This document shows, one piece after another, positions 29,301-37,126 of a DNA stretch of 64,000 bases (position 1 is the first letter of the stretch; each line of letters begins with the position of its first letter). A program made the position numbers and the translations under genes. Below the pieces are notes generated by a model. It made no database searches. It worked only from the letters and a program-made list of their open reading frames with translations, and was not told where the DNA came from. This DNA comes from Noviherbaspirillum massiliense JC206. Lineage in GTDB: Bacteria; Pseudomonadota; Gammaproteobacteria; Burkholderiales; Burkholderiaceae_D. The stretch lies in assembly GCF_000312045.1 (NCBI RefSeq), contig NZ_HE978634.1:615940-679939 (forward strand), given 5' to 3'.

Positions 29301-29501
29301 CCATGCGGAAACGGCGGAAGCCTGAATGTCGGCAATCTGGTTCAGGTTATTGCGTGCCTGCTGTTCTTCGTCTGCCACCAGACGCTGGTAGGTTTCGATT
29401 CCGATTGCCAGTGTCGCCAGCGCCAGCAAGACAAACAGGCCGACGGCAAGACGCGAATGCCGCCGGCTCTTGCTGATATTGTCCCTGGAGAACTTGAGCA
29501 T
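26376..29501 (-). CDS. Membrane sensor with PAS-PAS-GGDEF-EAL domains
   Basis: 1041 residues. Helix 1 (about 18-40), a large periplasmic Cache-like sensor and helix 2 (about 308-330) anchor it. Two PAS/PAC modules follow (DMIILADARGHIININD and LSRVNYINRSVERMLGYS). The GGDEF domain has the intact ARIGGDEFLIVLPD plus an RGED inhibitory site five residues before it. The EAL domain has GAEALLRWRH and DDFGTGYSSLSYL. Both synthase and phosphodiesterase sites look complete, so it is potentially bifunctional for c-di-GMP. It is a single gene. The signal is unknown. Confidence 0.93.
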   Translation of the reverse strand: MLKFSRDNISKSRRHSRLAVGLFVLLALATLAIGIETYQRLVADEEQQARNNLNQIADIQASAVSAWVNERLSDAEIFSSGRFLGETMDAWVKRGEPWNDPVRRELLDQLQIIRKAYGYRDAAIISARGGTWISTQATGMPGNPVARQAARQALDTGSIEVSDIYSLPGATEEERVVDIVAPLYTTPEREGEAPFALILRANADLHLDPNIQSLSLLDASAALLVEIRDRQVAAISDSTRSANFRFMDVLPISVEDFLAALQTPTSPLVLKTGTDRKALSVVRRIGNVPWYLVAMIDQASIRANLDRLAWMVATAIAGLLALAGITLFLWWKKAESDYRLQAVQAESDKKLLQRQYSYLSRYANDMIILADARGHIININDKALQAVQHERDEVVGQPLETLFLPFCRSRLQETLSSLDRQGAAVFEVSQQHADGAVVPVEVSARNFELDGRRFIHLICRDISERKQAEAALRKSQERLNAILESILDVVWSFSTDLSRVNYINRSVERMLGYSVAECMSKPQLLFGAIHPEDWPEIERSLRGLSREHPSEEHEFRMFRKDGKEIWTHCRSNLVVDGHGFPLRIDGVTTDITQRKQAEQQVQELAYYDNVTSLPNRALLTDRLKQAIQMAMRSHKKVAVLYMDLDNFKNVNDSLGHHVGDQLLRSIAERLLQCVRGEDTVARIGGDEFLIVLPDIDRSEQAVAVAEKILAAIAKPFALQEHQVHTSISIGISVHPDDGLEPHDLIRYADSALYQAKSQGRNNYQFFTQELNHQIVRGLMIERQLRHAIEHGELSLWYQPQIDAQDGHLIGAEALLRWRHGDRDFLSPVEFIPVAEERGLISKIGEWVLREACRQCRTWQLQGLRPVPVAVNVSPLQFQQKEFATLVTSVLKETRLEPAYLELEITESSIMRRAPLVAELAMRLRDAGVGISIDDFGTGYSSLSYLKQIPIDKIKIDRSFISDMLHDVDSESITYAIINLAHSLNLRVIAEGVESRAQMERLRSFGCNEIQGNYYSSAVSADTFQAFLANETRVMTPQLVQH

Positions 29502-29802
29502 CTTGGAAGCGCCTCACGCGGCATGGGTATTCAGGATCAACTGCGTTGCGCCAATGGTGTGAAACCGGACGGCGAATCCCCATGGCATCGCAATGGAATA
29601 TGACCATGGCTTTGATCCGGCGTTCTGGCCGGTTATTACCTTGATGGAATTACGCATCCCGCATACGGGCCGTGTGGCGGCCGGCTGGATGGGCGAGAGG
29701 GGCAGATGCGGGGAGGGTAGATGGAAAAGCGGGACCGGCAGAATCGCATCCCTCAGCCCATGGCGGGGCAGGGAGGACTCTGCCGTTATTTTCCGTACAG
29801 AC
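29502..29802. other. Intergenic stretch, nothing recognised
   Basis: About 300 bases between the start of the GGDEF-EAL gene and the stop of the acyl-CoA dehydrogenase gene. It must hold the sensor gene's promoter and the end of the upstream catabolic transcript. No clear terminator stem with a T-run was found. Confidence 0.4.
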
Positions 29803-30939
29803 TCAGCTGAGCTGAGTTGCGTATTGCTCCAGATGGAAATCGGTGCTGCCGAACTGCAGCTCGATCGCCATCAGGCGCTTGAAGTAATGACTGACGTCGA
29901 GCTCGTCGGTCACGCCCATGCCGCCATGCAGTTGCACCGCCTGCTGGCCGACAAAGCGGCAGGCCTGGCCGATGACGACTTTCGCTGCCGACAGGGCGCG
30001 CTGACGTGCGGCAGGATCGGCATCGGTGCAGCGTACTGCCGCCAGATAGCTCATCGAACGTGCCTGCTCGATATGCAGCACCATGTCTGCCATGCGATGC
30101 TGCAGCGCCTGGAATTTGCCGATCGGCACGCCGAACTGCTTGCGGTTGCGCGCATATTCCACGGTCGCGGCGAGCAGCTTGTCGAGCGCGCCGACCGCTT
30201 CCGCGCAGACTGCGGCAATGCCGGTATCGAGGATTTCACCGAGACGGGCTTCGACATCGGCATCGGCATCGAGCAGGGCGCTGGCCGGAACGAAGACCTG
30301 GTTCAGCCAGACATCGCCGGCGCGCACGCCGTCCACCGTCTTGTAAGCCACCTGACGCAGGCCCGGCGCATCGGGCGCCACCTCGAACACCGCGAGGCGT
30401 CCCGGTTCGCCGGCCTTGCCGATGTGCGCCGTCACCAGCAGCACGTCGGCGGACGGGCCATGCACGACCACGTTCTTGTGTCCGGTCAGAACAAAGCCGT
30501 TGCCAACCGGCCAGGCGCGCGTCTCGACCCGCAGGCGGTCGAAGCGGCTGGCGGGTTCGTCATGCGCCAGTACCGCGATCTTTTCACCGCCAGCCAGGGC
30601 CGGCAGCAGGCGCGCGCGCTGCTCGCCATTGCCGAGCAGGGCAATGGTTTTCGTCGCCAGCACCGCGCTGGCGAGATAGGGTTCCAGCAGCAAGCCTTCG
30701 CCGATCGCGTTCATCGCCAGCATGGTGTCGATCGCGCTGCCGCCGAGGCCGCCGTCTTCTTCCGGCACGTTCAGTGCCAGCAGGCCGATGTCGGCCAGTC
30801 CCTGCCAGGCCTTGCGGCTGAAGCCTTCCTGCGACTGCTCCCTGATGTGGCGGCGGGTTTCGAAATCGTAATCCTTGGCCACGAAGCGGCGGGTCGTGTC
30901 CAGCAGCATCTGCTGCTCTTCGCTGAAAGTGAAATCCAT
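29803..30939 (-). CDS. Acyl-CoA dehydrogenase, small (PimD-like) subunit
   Basis: 378 residues of the FAD-dependent acyl-CoA dehydrogenase family. It starts MDFTFSEEQQMLLDTTRRFV, and SAAKVVIGQACRFVGQQAVQLHGGMGVTDELDVSHYFKRL is the FAD/C-terminal helix region. Identity blocks resemble the 'pimeloyl-CoA dehydrogenase small subunit' group. The mid-region (LAHDEPASRFDRL) diverges from the usual 'TEP(E)AGSD' loop, as in these small subunits. It lies 10 bases after the larger partner gene, which supports a heteromer. It probably oxidises a CoA-activated dicarboxylate or medium-chain acyl group. Confidence 0.85.
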   Translation of the reverse strand: MDFTFSEEQQMLLDTTRRFVAKDYDFETRRHIREQSQEGFSRKAWQGLADIGLLALNVPEEDGGLGGSAIDTMLAMNAIGEGLLLEPYLASAVLATKTIALLGNGEQRARLLPALAGGEKIAVLAHDEPASRFDRLRVETRAWPVGNGFVLTGHKNVVVHGPSADVLLVTAHIGKAGEPGRLAVFEVAPDAPGLRQVAYKTVDGVRAGDVWLNQVFVPASALLDADADVEARLGEILDTGIAAVCAEAVGALDKLLAATVEYARNRKQFGVPIGKFQALQHRMADMVLHIEQARSMSYLAAVRCTDADPAARQRALSAAKVVIGQACRFVGQQAVQLHGGMGVTDELDVSHYFKRLMAIELQFGSTDFHLEQYATQLS

Positions 30940-30949
30940 ACTCGTGCTC

Positions 30950-32146
30950 CTACAGGCCCAGGATCATCTGGGAAATGATGTTCTTTTGAATTTCATTCGA
31001 GCCGCCGTAGATCGACAGCTTGCGCATGTTCAGGTAGTTGGCGGCCAGCGGCGTCGCATAGAAGGGACCTACCGCATCGCCCTGGTAGCCGGCTGCCATC
31101 GCTTCGCGCCGCAGCGGCAGGGCATACTGGCCGACCGCCTGCACCAGCAGTTCGGTGATCGCCTGCTGGATCTCGGTGCCCTTGATCTTCAGGATCGAGG
31201 CTTCCGGTCCCGGCGCGCGGCGTTCCGCTTCGGCCGACAGCACGCGCAGGTTGGTGATTTCTAGCGCGGTCAGGTCGATCTCGACCTGCGCGATGCGGGC
31301 CGCAAACAGCGGGTCCCTGATCAGCGGCTTGCCATTCTTCTGTTCCAGCGAGGCAATGCGCTTCAGGCGCGCGAGCTCGCGCTTGGCGATGCCGATGCCG
31401 GCGATGTTGGTGCGCTCATGGCCGAGCAGAAATTTCGCATAGGTCCAGCCGGCATTCTCTTCGCCGATCCGGTTCTCGACCGGCACCTTCACGTTCTCGA
31501 ACCACACTTCATTGACTTCATGCGCGCCGTCCATGGTGATGATCGGACGCACCGTGATGCCGGGCGTCTTCATGTCGATCAGCAGGAAGGAAATGCCGCG
31601 TTGCGGCTTGACCTCGGTATCGGTGCGCACCAGGCAGAAGATCCAGTCGGCATACTGGCCCTGCGTGGTCCAGGTTTTCTGGCCGTTGACGATGTAATGG
31701 TCGCCTTCGCGCACGGCTCGGGTCTTGAGCGAGGCGAGGTCGGAACCGGCGCCCGGCTCGGAATAGCCCTGGCACCACCATTCATCAGCCGACAGGATCT
31801 TCGGCAGGAAGCGCTGCTGCTGCGCCGGCGAACCGTACTGCATGATGACCGGCGCCACCATCTTCAGGCCGAAGGGAATCGCGCGCGGCGCGCCAGCGGC
31901 GGCAATTTCCTCGTCAAAAATATATTGCTGTACCGCGGTCCAGCCCGGGCCGCCGAATTCCTTGCGCCAGCCGGGGCCGCCCCAGCCCTTGGCATGCAGG
32001 ATCTTCTGCCAGCGGATGTAGTCTTCGCTGCTCAGGATCAGGCCGTTCAGGACTTTATGCCGGAGGTCGGCGGGGAGGTTTTGGGCGACGAATTCGCGCA
32101 CTTCCTGGCGGAAGGCGAGTTCGTCGGGGGTGAAGTTGAGATCCAT
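30950..32146 (-). CDS. Acyl-CoA dehydrogenase, large (PimC-like) subunit
   Basis: 398 residues. It starts MDLNFTPDELAFRQEVREFVAQNLP. QGYSEPGAGSDLASLKTRAVREGDHYIVNGQKTWTT is the family substrate/FAD loop, and the C-terminus (LSIYGGSNEIQKNIISQMILGL) has the ACAD signature. It matches the large-subunit branch typified by pimeloyl-CoA dehydrogenase. It is the first gene of a two-gene unit with the small subunit. The upstream region has a sequence (ATGCTGCAATCATTCT, near 32169-32184) that partly resembles the palindrome found ahead of the ligase gene. Confidence 0.9.
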   Translation of the reverse strand: MDLNFTPDELAFRQEVREFVAQNLPADLRHKVLNGLILSSEDYIRWQKILHAKGWGGPGWRKEFGGPGWTAVQQYIFDEEIAAAGAPRAIPFGLKMVAPVIMQYGSPAQQQRFLPKILSADEWWCQGYSEPGAGSDLASLKTRAVREGDHYIVNGQKTWTTQGQYADWIFCLVRTDTEVKPQRGISFLLIDMKTPGITVRPIITMDGAHEVNEVWFENVKVPVENRIGEENAGWTYAKFLLGHERTNIAGIGIAKRELARLKRIASLEQKNGKPLIRDPLFAARIAQVEIDLTALEITNLRVLSAEAERRAPGPEASILKIKGTEIQQAITELLVQAVGQYALPLRREAMAAGYQGDAVGPFYATPLAANYLNMRKLSIYGGSNEIQKNIISQMILGL

Positions 32147-32275
32147 GTGGTCCTCTTGGTTTGTCTTTATGCTGCAATCATTCTTCAGACGGACTGCTGC
32201 TGTGTATTGCTGTCGTTCGGGGGTATTCGGAATTCGAGGTTTTTTCTTCGGTGTTCTTTACGGGAGTCTCTTCAT

Positions 32276-32830
32276 GGAAGCTTGCCGGGTGTGGCCCGGC
32301 TGCGACTTACTTTTCTTGCTTCGCCAAGAAAAGTAAGCAAAAGAAGGCCACCCTACTCAGCGCCCTTCGGGTTCCCGCGAGGCCGACGCATGAAGCGGGA
32401 AGCGAACGAAACTCGCTTCGCTCAGACAACGTTCGCTTCTTTACCCGCTTCACGCGCCAGCCTCGCGGCGCTTCGCCAAGGGGAGAAACAACCCTGGGCG
32501 CGAACGCAATAGTCCTGATTTAGCGACGTTTGTAATCGGGAGATACAGAGCCTTCGCGTTCCGCGAAAGTCCTGCCATGCAAAAAAGTTGGTGCCGTACG
32601 CTTTTGATTTTCCGCTTCTGACGCTGCCGAACAAGTGAATGCCAAAGCGGATAAAGAAGCGAAACATGTTTGAGCCCTCGGAGAGGGCGAGTTGGTTTCG
32701 CTTCCCGATTTGGCATTCACTTGTTCGGGAACCCGAAGGGGCAGCGGCTGCGCGGTCGCCTTCTTTTGGTTACTTTTCTTGGCGAAGCAAGAAAAGTGAC
32801 TGGCTGCCGGGCCACCCCCGGCAAGCCTCC
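32276..32830. repeat. Long inverted repeat of a dispersed intergenic element
   Basis: The left arm (32276 to about 32455) and right arm (about 32648-32830) are inverted copies. Both contain the element TTTTCTTGCTTCGCCAAGAAAAG, itself a hairpin (stem ACTTTTCTTG, loop GCTTCGC). Both also carry GGGTTCCCG, CGGGAAGCGAA and TTCGCTTCTTTA/TCCGCTT blocks in the same order. This element type is familiar from many Burkholderiales and Pseudomonas intergenic regions. The 32147-32870 gap holds nothing else I would call a gene. Confidence 0.75.
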
Positions 32831-32870
32831 ACGGAGAACAACCGTGTTCTCAACCACGCAGCCCCAAACC

Positions 32871-34049
32871 TCAAAACGCCGCAATCCCCGTCTGCTCCCT
32901 CCCCAGAATCAACGCATGAATGTCATGCGTCCCTTCATAGGTATTCACCACTTCCAGGTTCACCATATGACGGATCACGCCGAACTCGTCGGAGATGCCG
33001 TTACCGCCCAGCATGTCGCGCGCCATGCGTGCGACGTCCAGTGCCTTGCCGCAGGAATTGCGCTTCATCATGGAAGTGATCGAGGTCGCTGCGGTGCCTT
33101 CATCCTTCATGCGGCCGAGGCGCAGGCAGCCTTGCAGGCCGAGCGTGATTTCGGTTTGCATGTCGGCCAGCTTTTTCTGGATCAGCTGGTTTGCGGCCAG
33201 CGGCTTGCCGAACTGCTTGCGGTCCAGCACGTACTGGCGGGCGATGTGCCAGCAGGATTCGGCGGCGCCGAGCGCGCCCCAGGCGATGCCGTAGCGTGCC
33301 GAGTTCAGGCAGGTGAACGGGCCTTTCAGTCCGCGCACTTCCGGGAAGGCGTTTTCTTCCGGGCAGAACACGCCGTCCATTACGATTTCGCCGGTGATCG
33401 AGGCGCGCAGGCCGACCTTGCCGTGGATCGCCGGGGCGCTCAAGCCTTTCCAGCCTTTTTCCAGCACGAAGCCGCGGATCGCGCCTTCGTCATCCTTGGC
33501 CCAGACTACGAACACGTCGGCGATCGGGGAGTTGGAAATCCACATCTTGCTGCCGGTCAGGCTGTATCCGCCCGGCACCTTCCGGGCGCGGGTGACCATC
33601 GAGCCCGGGTCGGAGCCGTGGTTCGGTTCGGTCAGGCCGAAGCAGCCGATCCATTCGCCTTTCGCGAGCTTGGGCAGGTATTTCTGTTTGGTTTCTTCGT
33701 TGCCGAATTCATAGATCGGCACCATGACCAGCGAGGACTGCACGCTCATCATGGAGCGGTAGCCGGAGTCGACGCGTTCGACTTCGCGCGCGATCAGGCC
33801 GTAGCTGACATAGTTCAGCGCAGGGCCGCCGTACTGTTCGGGAATGGTCGGGCCGAGCAGGCCGACTTCGCCCATTTCGCGGAAAATCGCGGGATCGGTT
33901 TTTTCATTGCGGAAGGCTTCCAGCACGCGTGGCTGCAGCTTTTCCTGGCAATAGGCATGGGCAGCATCGCGCACCATGCGTTCTTCGGCTGTCAATTGCT
34001 GGTCCAGCAGCAGCGGGTCGTCCCAATGAAATTGCACTTTGCTTGTCAT
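32871..34049 (-). CDS. gcdH: Glutaryl-CoA dehydrogenase
   Basis: Oxidatively decarboxylates glutaryl-CoA to crotonyl-CoA and CO2 with FAD. 392 residues. [24 protein letters not shown] is the GcdH-specific start, [21 protein letters not shown] the substrate loop, and [26 protein letters not shown] the characteristic C-terminus with the catalytic Glu in TYEG. The start at 34049 follows GGAGG; a longer frame reaching 34154 would overlap the upstream thiolase. It is the third gene of the minus-strand unit after the thiolase (13 bases) and hydroxyacyl-CoA dehydrogenase, and it sends the pathway to crotonyl-CoA. Confidence 0.94.
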   Translation of the reverse strand: MTSKVQFHWDDPLLLDQQLTAEERMVRDAAHAYCQEKLQPRVLEAFRNEKTDPAIFREMGEVGLLGPTIPEQYGGPALNYVSYGLIAREVERVDSGYRSMMSVQSSLVMVPIYEFGNEETKQKYLPKLAKGEWIGCFGLTEPNHGSDPGSMVTRARKVPGGYSLTGSKMWISNSPIADVFVVWAKDDEGAIRGFVLEKGWKGLSAPAIHGKVGLRASITGEIVMDGVFCPEENAFPEVRGLKGPFTCLNSARYGIAWGALGAAESCWHIARQYVLDRKQFGKPLAANQLIQKKLADMQTEITLGLQGCLRLGRMKDEGTAATSITSMMKRNSCGKALDVARMARDMLGGNGISDEFGVIRHMVNLEVVNTYEGTHDIHALILGREQTGIAAF

Positions 34050-34062
34050 TCTTTCCTCCGGT

Positions 34063-35265
34063 TCAGATTCGTTCGATAACCACTGCCAGGCCCTGGCCGA
34101 CGCCAATGCACAGGCTGACCACTGCATAGCGGCCATTGCGGCGGATGAGTTCACGGCTGACGGTCAGGGCCAGGCGGGCGCCTGATGCGCCGAGCGGATG
34201 GCCGACCGCAATTGCGCCGCCGTTCGGATTCACGCGGGCATCCTTGAAATCGATTTCCAGAAGCTTCAGGCAGCCGAGTACCTGGCTGGCGAAGGCTTCG
34301 TTGATCTCGATGATGTCCATGTCGGCCAGCGTGAGCTTGGCCCGCTCAAGCGCCTTGCGGATCGCCTGCACCGGGCCGACGCCCATGATACGCGGTTCGA
34401 CGCCGGCGACTGCCGCCGACAGGATGCGCACCATCGGCGCCTTGCCGACCTTCTCGCCGGCGGCGCGGCTGCCGATCAGCAGGGCGGCGGCGCCGTCATT
34501 GATGCCGGAGGCATTGCCCGCGGTGACCACGCCACCCTCGAACAGCGGCTTCAGGCGCGCCAGGTTTTCCAGCGTGGTCTCGGGACGCGGATGCTCGTCC
34601 TTGTCGACGGTCACCGGCGGCGTCTTGCGTCCCGTCGGCACCGAGATCGGATGAATTTCGCCGGCAATGAAGCCGTCCTTCACCGCGGCGTCGAATTTCT
34701 GCTGGGACGCGATCGCGAAGGCATCGGCATCGGCGCGGCTGATGCCGAATTGATGCGCGACGTTGTCGCCGGTTTCCGGCATGGTGTCGGCACCGTACTG
34801 CGCGGTGACTTTCGGATTCGGGAAGCGTGCTCCGATGGTGGAATCGAAGACCTTGAATTCACGGCTGAACGCGGCTTCGGACTTGGCCACGACGAAGGGC
34901 GCGCGGCTCATGCTTTCCACGCCGCCCGCGATGTACAGCTCGCCTTCGCCGACGGTGATGGCGCGGGCCGCGTCCATCACGGCAGCAAGGCCGCTGGCGC
35001 ACAGGCGGTTGACGGTCTGGCCCGGCACGGTAACCGGCAGTCCGGCGGCGAGCAGGGCGTTGCGCGCCACGTTGCGCGCATCTTCGCCGGCCTGGTTGGT
35101 GCAGCCGAGGATCACGTCCTCGATCTGTTCCGGCTTCCAGGCATTGCGGGCGACCAGGGCGCGCATGACTTCCGCCACCAGGTCATCGGGGCGGACGGCG
35201 GCAAGCGCGCCGGCATGGCGGCCGATCGGCGAACGCAGGCCGTCATAGATATAGGCGTCCAGCAT
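34063..35265 (-). CDS. 3-oxoadipyl-CoA/3-oxoacyl-CoA thiolase
   Basis: 400 residues. It starts [29 protein letters not shown], the pattern of PcaF/PaaJ thiolases that split 3-oxoadipyl-CoA into succinyl-CoA and acetyl-CoA. The catalytic Cys is in [10 protein letters not shown], the His pair in [17 protein letters not shown], and the second Cys in LCIGVGQG. It sits between hydroxyacyl-CoA dehydrogenase (four bases) and gcdH. The exact chain length processed cannot be read from sequence. Confidence 0.92.
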   Translation of the reverse strand: MLDAYIYDGLRSPIGRHAGALAAVRPDDLVAEVMRALVARNAWKPEQIEDVILGCTNQAGEDARNVARNALLAAGLPVTVPGQTVNRLCASGLAAVMDAARAITVGEGELYIAGGVESMSRAPFVVAKSEAAFSREFKVFDSTIGARFPNPKVTAQYGADTMPETGDNVAHQFGISRADADAFAIASQQKFDAAVKDGFIAGEIHPISVPTGRKTPPVTVDKDEHPRPETTLENLARLKPLFEGGVVTAGNASGINDGAAALLIGSRAAGEKVGKAPMVRILSAAVAGVEPRIMGVGPVQAIRKALERAKLTLADMDIIEINEAFASQVLGCLKLLEIDFKDARVNPNGGAIAVGHPLGASGARLALTVSRELIRRNGRYAVVSLCIGVGQGLAVVIERI

Positions 35266-35268
35266 GAA

Positions 35269-36810
35269 TCAGATCTCCTTGTGGTGTAGGGACAGGCCCA
35301 GCACTGCGCGCCGCTGCAGCCAGGGGCTGGGGCGGTAGCGCGGATCGCCGGTTTGCTGTTCCAGGTTTTTGAGGATGGTGAGCACGGTAATCGGTCCCAG
35401 GCGGTCGCCCCAGGCCAGCGGGCCGAGCGGATAGCCGAGGCCGAGCGTGACCGCGCGGTCGATGTCGCCCGGCTCGGCAATGCCTTGCTGCGCGATTTCG
35501 CAGGCGATGTTGATGATGTGCGCCACCACCCGTTGCGTGACCAGGCCGGCGCTGTCGCGGATCACGCTGACCGGCGTGCCGGTGGCGCCGAACAGGCCGC
35601 AGGCCATCGCGAGATAGCTGGCTTCGGTCGCGGGCGTGGTCATCAGCACCCGGCGCCGGCTCACGTCGAACAGGCTTTCGACGCCGACGGTACGCTTCGC
35701 GTCCAGGTCTTCGCGCAGGCAGCAGGTGGTCGCGTCCTCGCCCAGCGGGGTGACGATGCACAGAGCTTCCTCGCTCGGGCGATCGCCCGATTCCAGCGGG
35801 ACGCCGGCGGCGGCCACCAGTTCGGCGATGCGTTCCGCCAGTTCCGGCCGCGCACGGCTGAGCCAGACGCGGGAAGGCGGCAGGGTCGCCGGCGCCTGTT
35901 CGGCAAGCGCCTGCTTCTTGCCCTCGGCGTCGTAGCGGTAAAAGCCGTGCCCGACCTTCTTGCCGAGCGCGCCGGCGGTCAGCATCTGGCGCGTGAGCAC
36001 CTGCGGACGGAAGCGCGGCTCTTCGTAATACTGGTGGTAGATCGATTCCATCACCGGATGCGACACGTCCAGCCCGGTCAGGTCCAGCAGTTCGCAGGGA
36101 CCGAGGCGGAAGCCGGCGGTGTCGCGCAGGATGTTGTCGAGCGTCGCCACGCTGGTGACGCCTTCGGCCAGCAGGCGCAGGCCTTCGGTGCCGTAGCCGC
36201 GGCCGGCATGGTTGACGATGAAGCCGGGCGTGTCTTTCGCGAGCACCGCGGTATGGCCCCAGTGCTTGCCGAGCGCGAGCAGGAAATCGGTGATTTCCGG
36301 CGCGGTCAGCAGGCCGCCGATGATTTCCACGATCTTCATCAGTGGAACCGGATTGAAGAAGTGGAAGCCGGCGACGCGTTCCGGATGCTTGAGTCCGGCG
36401 GCGATGGCGGTGACGGAAAGGGAAGAGGTGTTGGTGGCGAGGATGGTGCTGGGATTGACGATGCCTTCCAGCGTGCCGAACAGGGATTGCTTGGCTTCGA
36501 GGTTTTCGACGATCGCTTCGACGATCACATGACAGCTGGCAAGATCCTGCAGTCCCGCGCAGGCTTGCAGGCGCTCGCCGGCGGCTTGGGCGGCGGCCTG
36601 ATCGAGCTTGCCCTTGTCGGCCAGCTTGGCGAAGGTTTTCAGCAATTCTTCGCGTGCCGCTTCGGCGGCGCCAGCCCGGCTGTCCACCAACCGCACCTGC
36701 GCGCCGGCCAGTGCCGCGATCTGCGCGATGCCGCGCCCCATGACGCCGCAGCCGATGATGCCCGCCACCAGGCCGGGAGAGTTGGGCTGCGGACGGACCT
36801 CAGTATTCAT
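35269..36810 (-). CDS. 3-hydroxyacyl-CoA dehydrogenase (PaaH/PaaC type)
   Basis: 513 residues with two stacked dehydrogenase units: the N-terminal NAD domain (IIGCGVMGRGIAQIAALAGAQV), catalytic His in AGFHFFNPVPLMK, and the extended C-terminal half typical of PaaH, the phenylacetate-pathway 3-hydroxyadipyl-CoA dehydrogenase (475-510 residues). A second GLGYPLGPLAWGDRLG block follows. It is the first gene of the minus-strand unit (hydroxyacyl dehydrogenase, thiolase, gcdH) and divergent from the CoA-ligase gene about 315 bases away. Confidence 0.92.
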   Translation of the reverse strand: MNTEVRPQPNSPGLVAGIIGCGVMGRGIAQIAALAGAQVRLVDSRAGAAEAAREELLKTFAKLADKGKLDQAAAQAAGERLQACAGLQDLASCHVIVEAIVENLEAKQSLFGTLEGIVNPSTILATNTSSLSVTAIAAGLKHPERVAGFHFFNPVPLMKIVEIIGGLLTAPEITDFLLALGKHWGHTAVLAKDTPGFIVNHAGRGYGTEGLRLLAEGVTSVATLDNILRDTAGFRLGPCELLDLTGLDVSHPVMESIYHQYYEEPRFRPQVLTRQMLTAGALGKKVGHGFYRYDAEGKKQALAEQAPATLPPSRVWLSRARPELAERIAELVAAAGVPLESGDRPSEEALCIVTPLGEDATTCCLREDLDAKRTVGVESLFDVSRRRVLMTTPATEASYLAMACGLFGATGTPVSVIRDSAGLVTQRVVAHIINIACEIAQQGIAEPGDIDRAVTLGLGYPLGPLAWGDRLGPITVLTILKNLEQQTGDPRYRPSPWLQRRAVLGLSLHHKEI

Positions 36811-36841
36811 GCGACGTCTCCCGAAAGTTGGGCTGCCAAAG

Positions 36842-36858
36842 ATTCTGCAATGCAGAAT
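36842..36858. promoter_or_regulatory. 17-nt palindrome, candidate operator 1
   Basis: ATTCTGCAATGCAGAAT is a perfect inverted repeat (8-nt arms around a central A). It lies 31 bases upstream of the hydroxyacyl-CoA dehydrogenase start, in the shared divergent promoter. A degenerate copy is at 36995-37011. IclR-family regulators bind such palindromes, and an IclR gene closes the transporter operon. Confidence 0.55.
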
Positions 36859-36994
36859 ATCAAAATTCGGAGCGGAACTCTATTTCTTTCAATTAAACAT
36901 GTCAAGGAACGGCTTTGCCATTCGGAAAGGGATGGAGGCCGTAGTTTGACGTAGAGCAAGAAGTGAAGGGGCCGGTGGCATTGAAGGATCCGAT

Positions 36995-37011
36995 GTGCTG
37001 CAGTGCAGAAC
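36995..37011. promoter_or_regulatory. Imperfect copy of the palindrome, candidate operator 2
   Basis: GTGCTGCAGTGCAGAAC keeps the TGCAGAA arm and most of the other arm of the first site and lies about 115 bases upstream of the ligase start. The remainder of the 36811-37126 divergent promoter region is AT-rich and holds no gene. Confidence 0.45.
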
Positions 37012-37126
37012 AAGATTCCGTTTAATTCGTTGATTTTTTAAATTCCGTATGACAGTATCCTGACCTTGTTTTGAAGAAACTTCCGGCCAGCAAGCATCCG
37101 GCCGGGGATACTAATAAGGAGAAGGC

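Noticed and set aside
32670-34079. 469-residue open frame on the plus strand
   Set aside because: Runs from the intergenic inverted repeat into the reverse strand of gcdH; the repeat explains its start and gcdH is the real gene.
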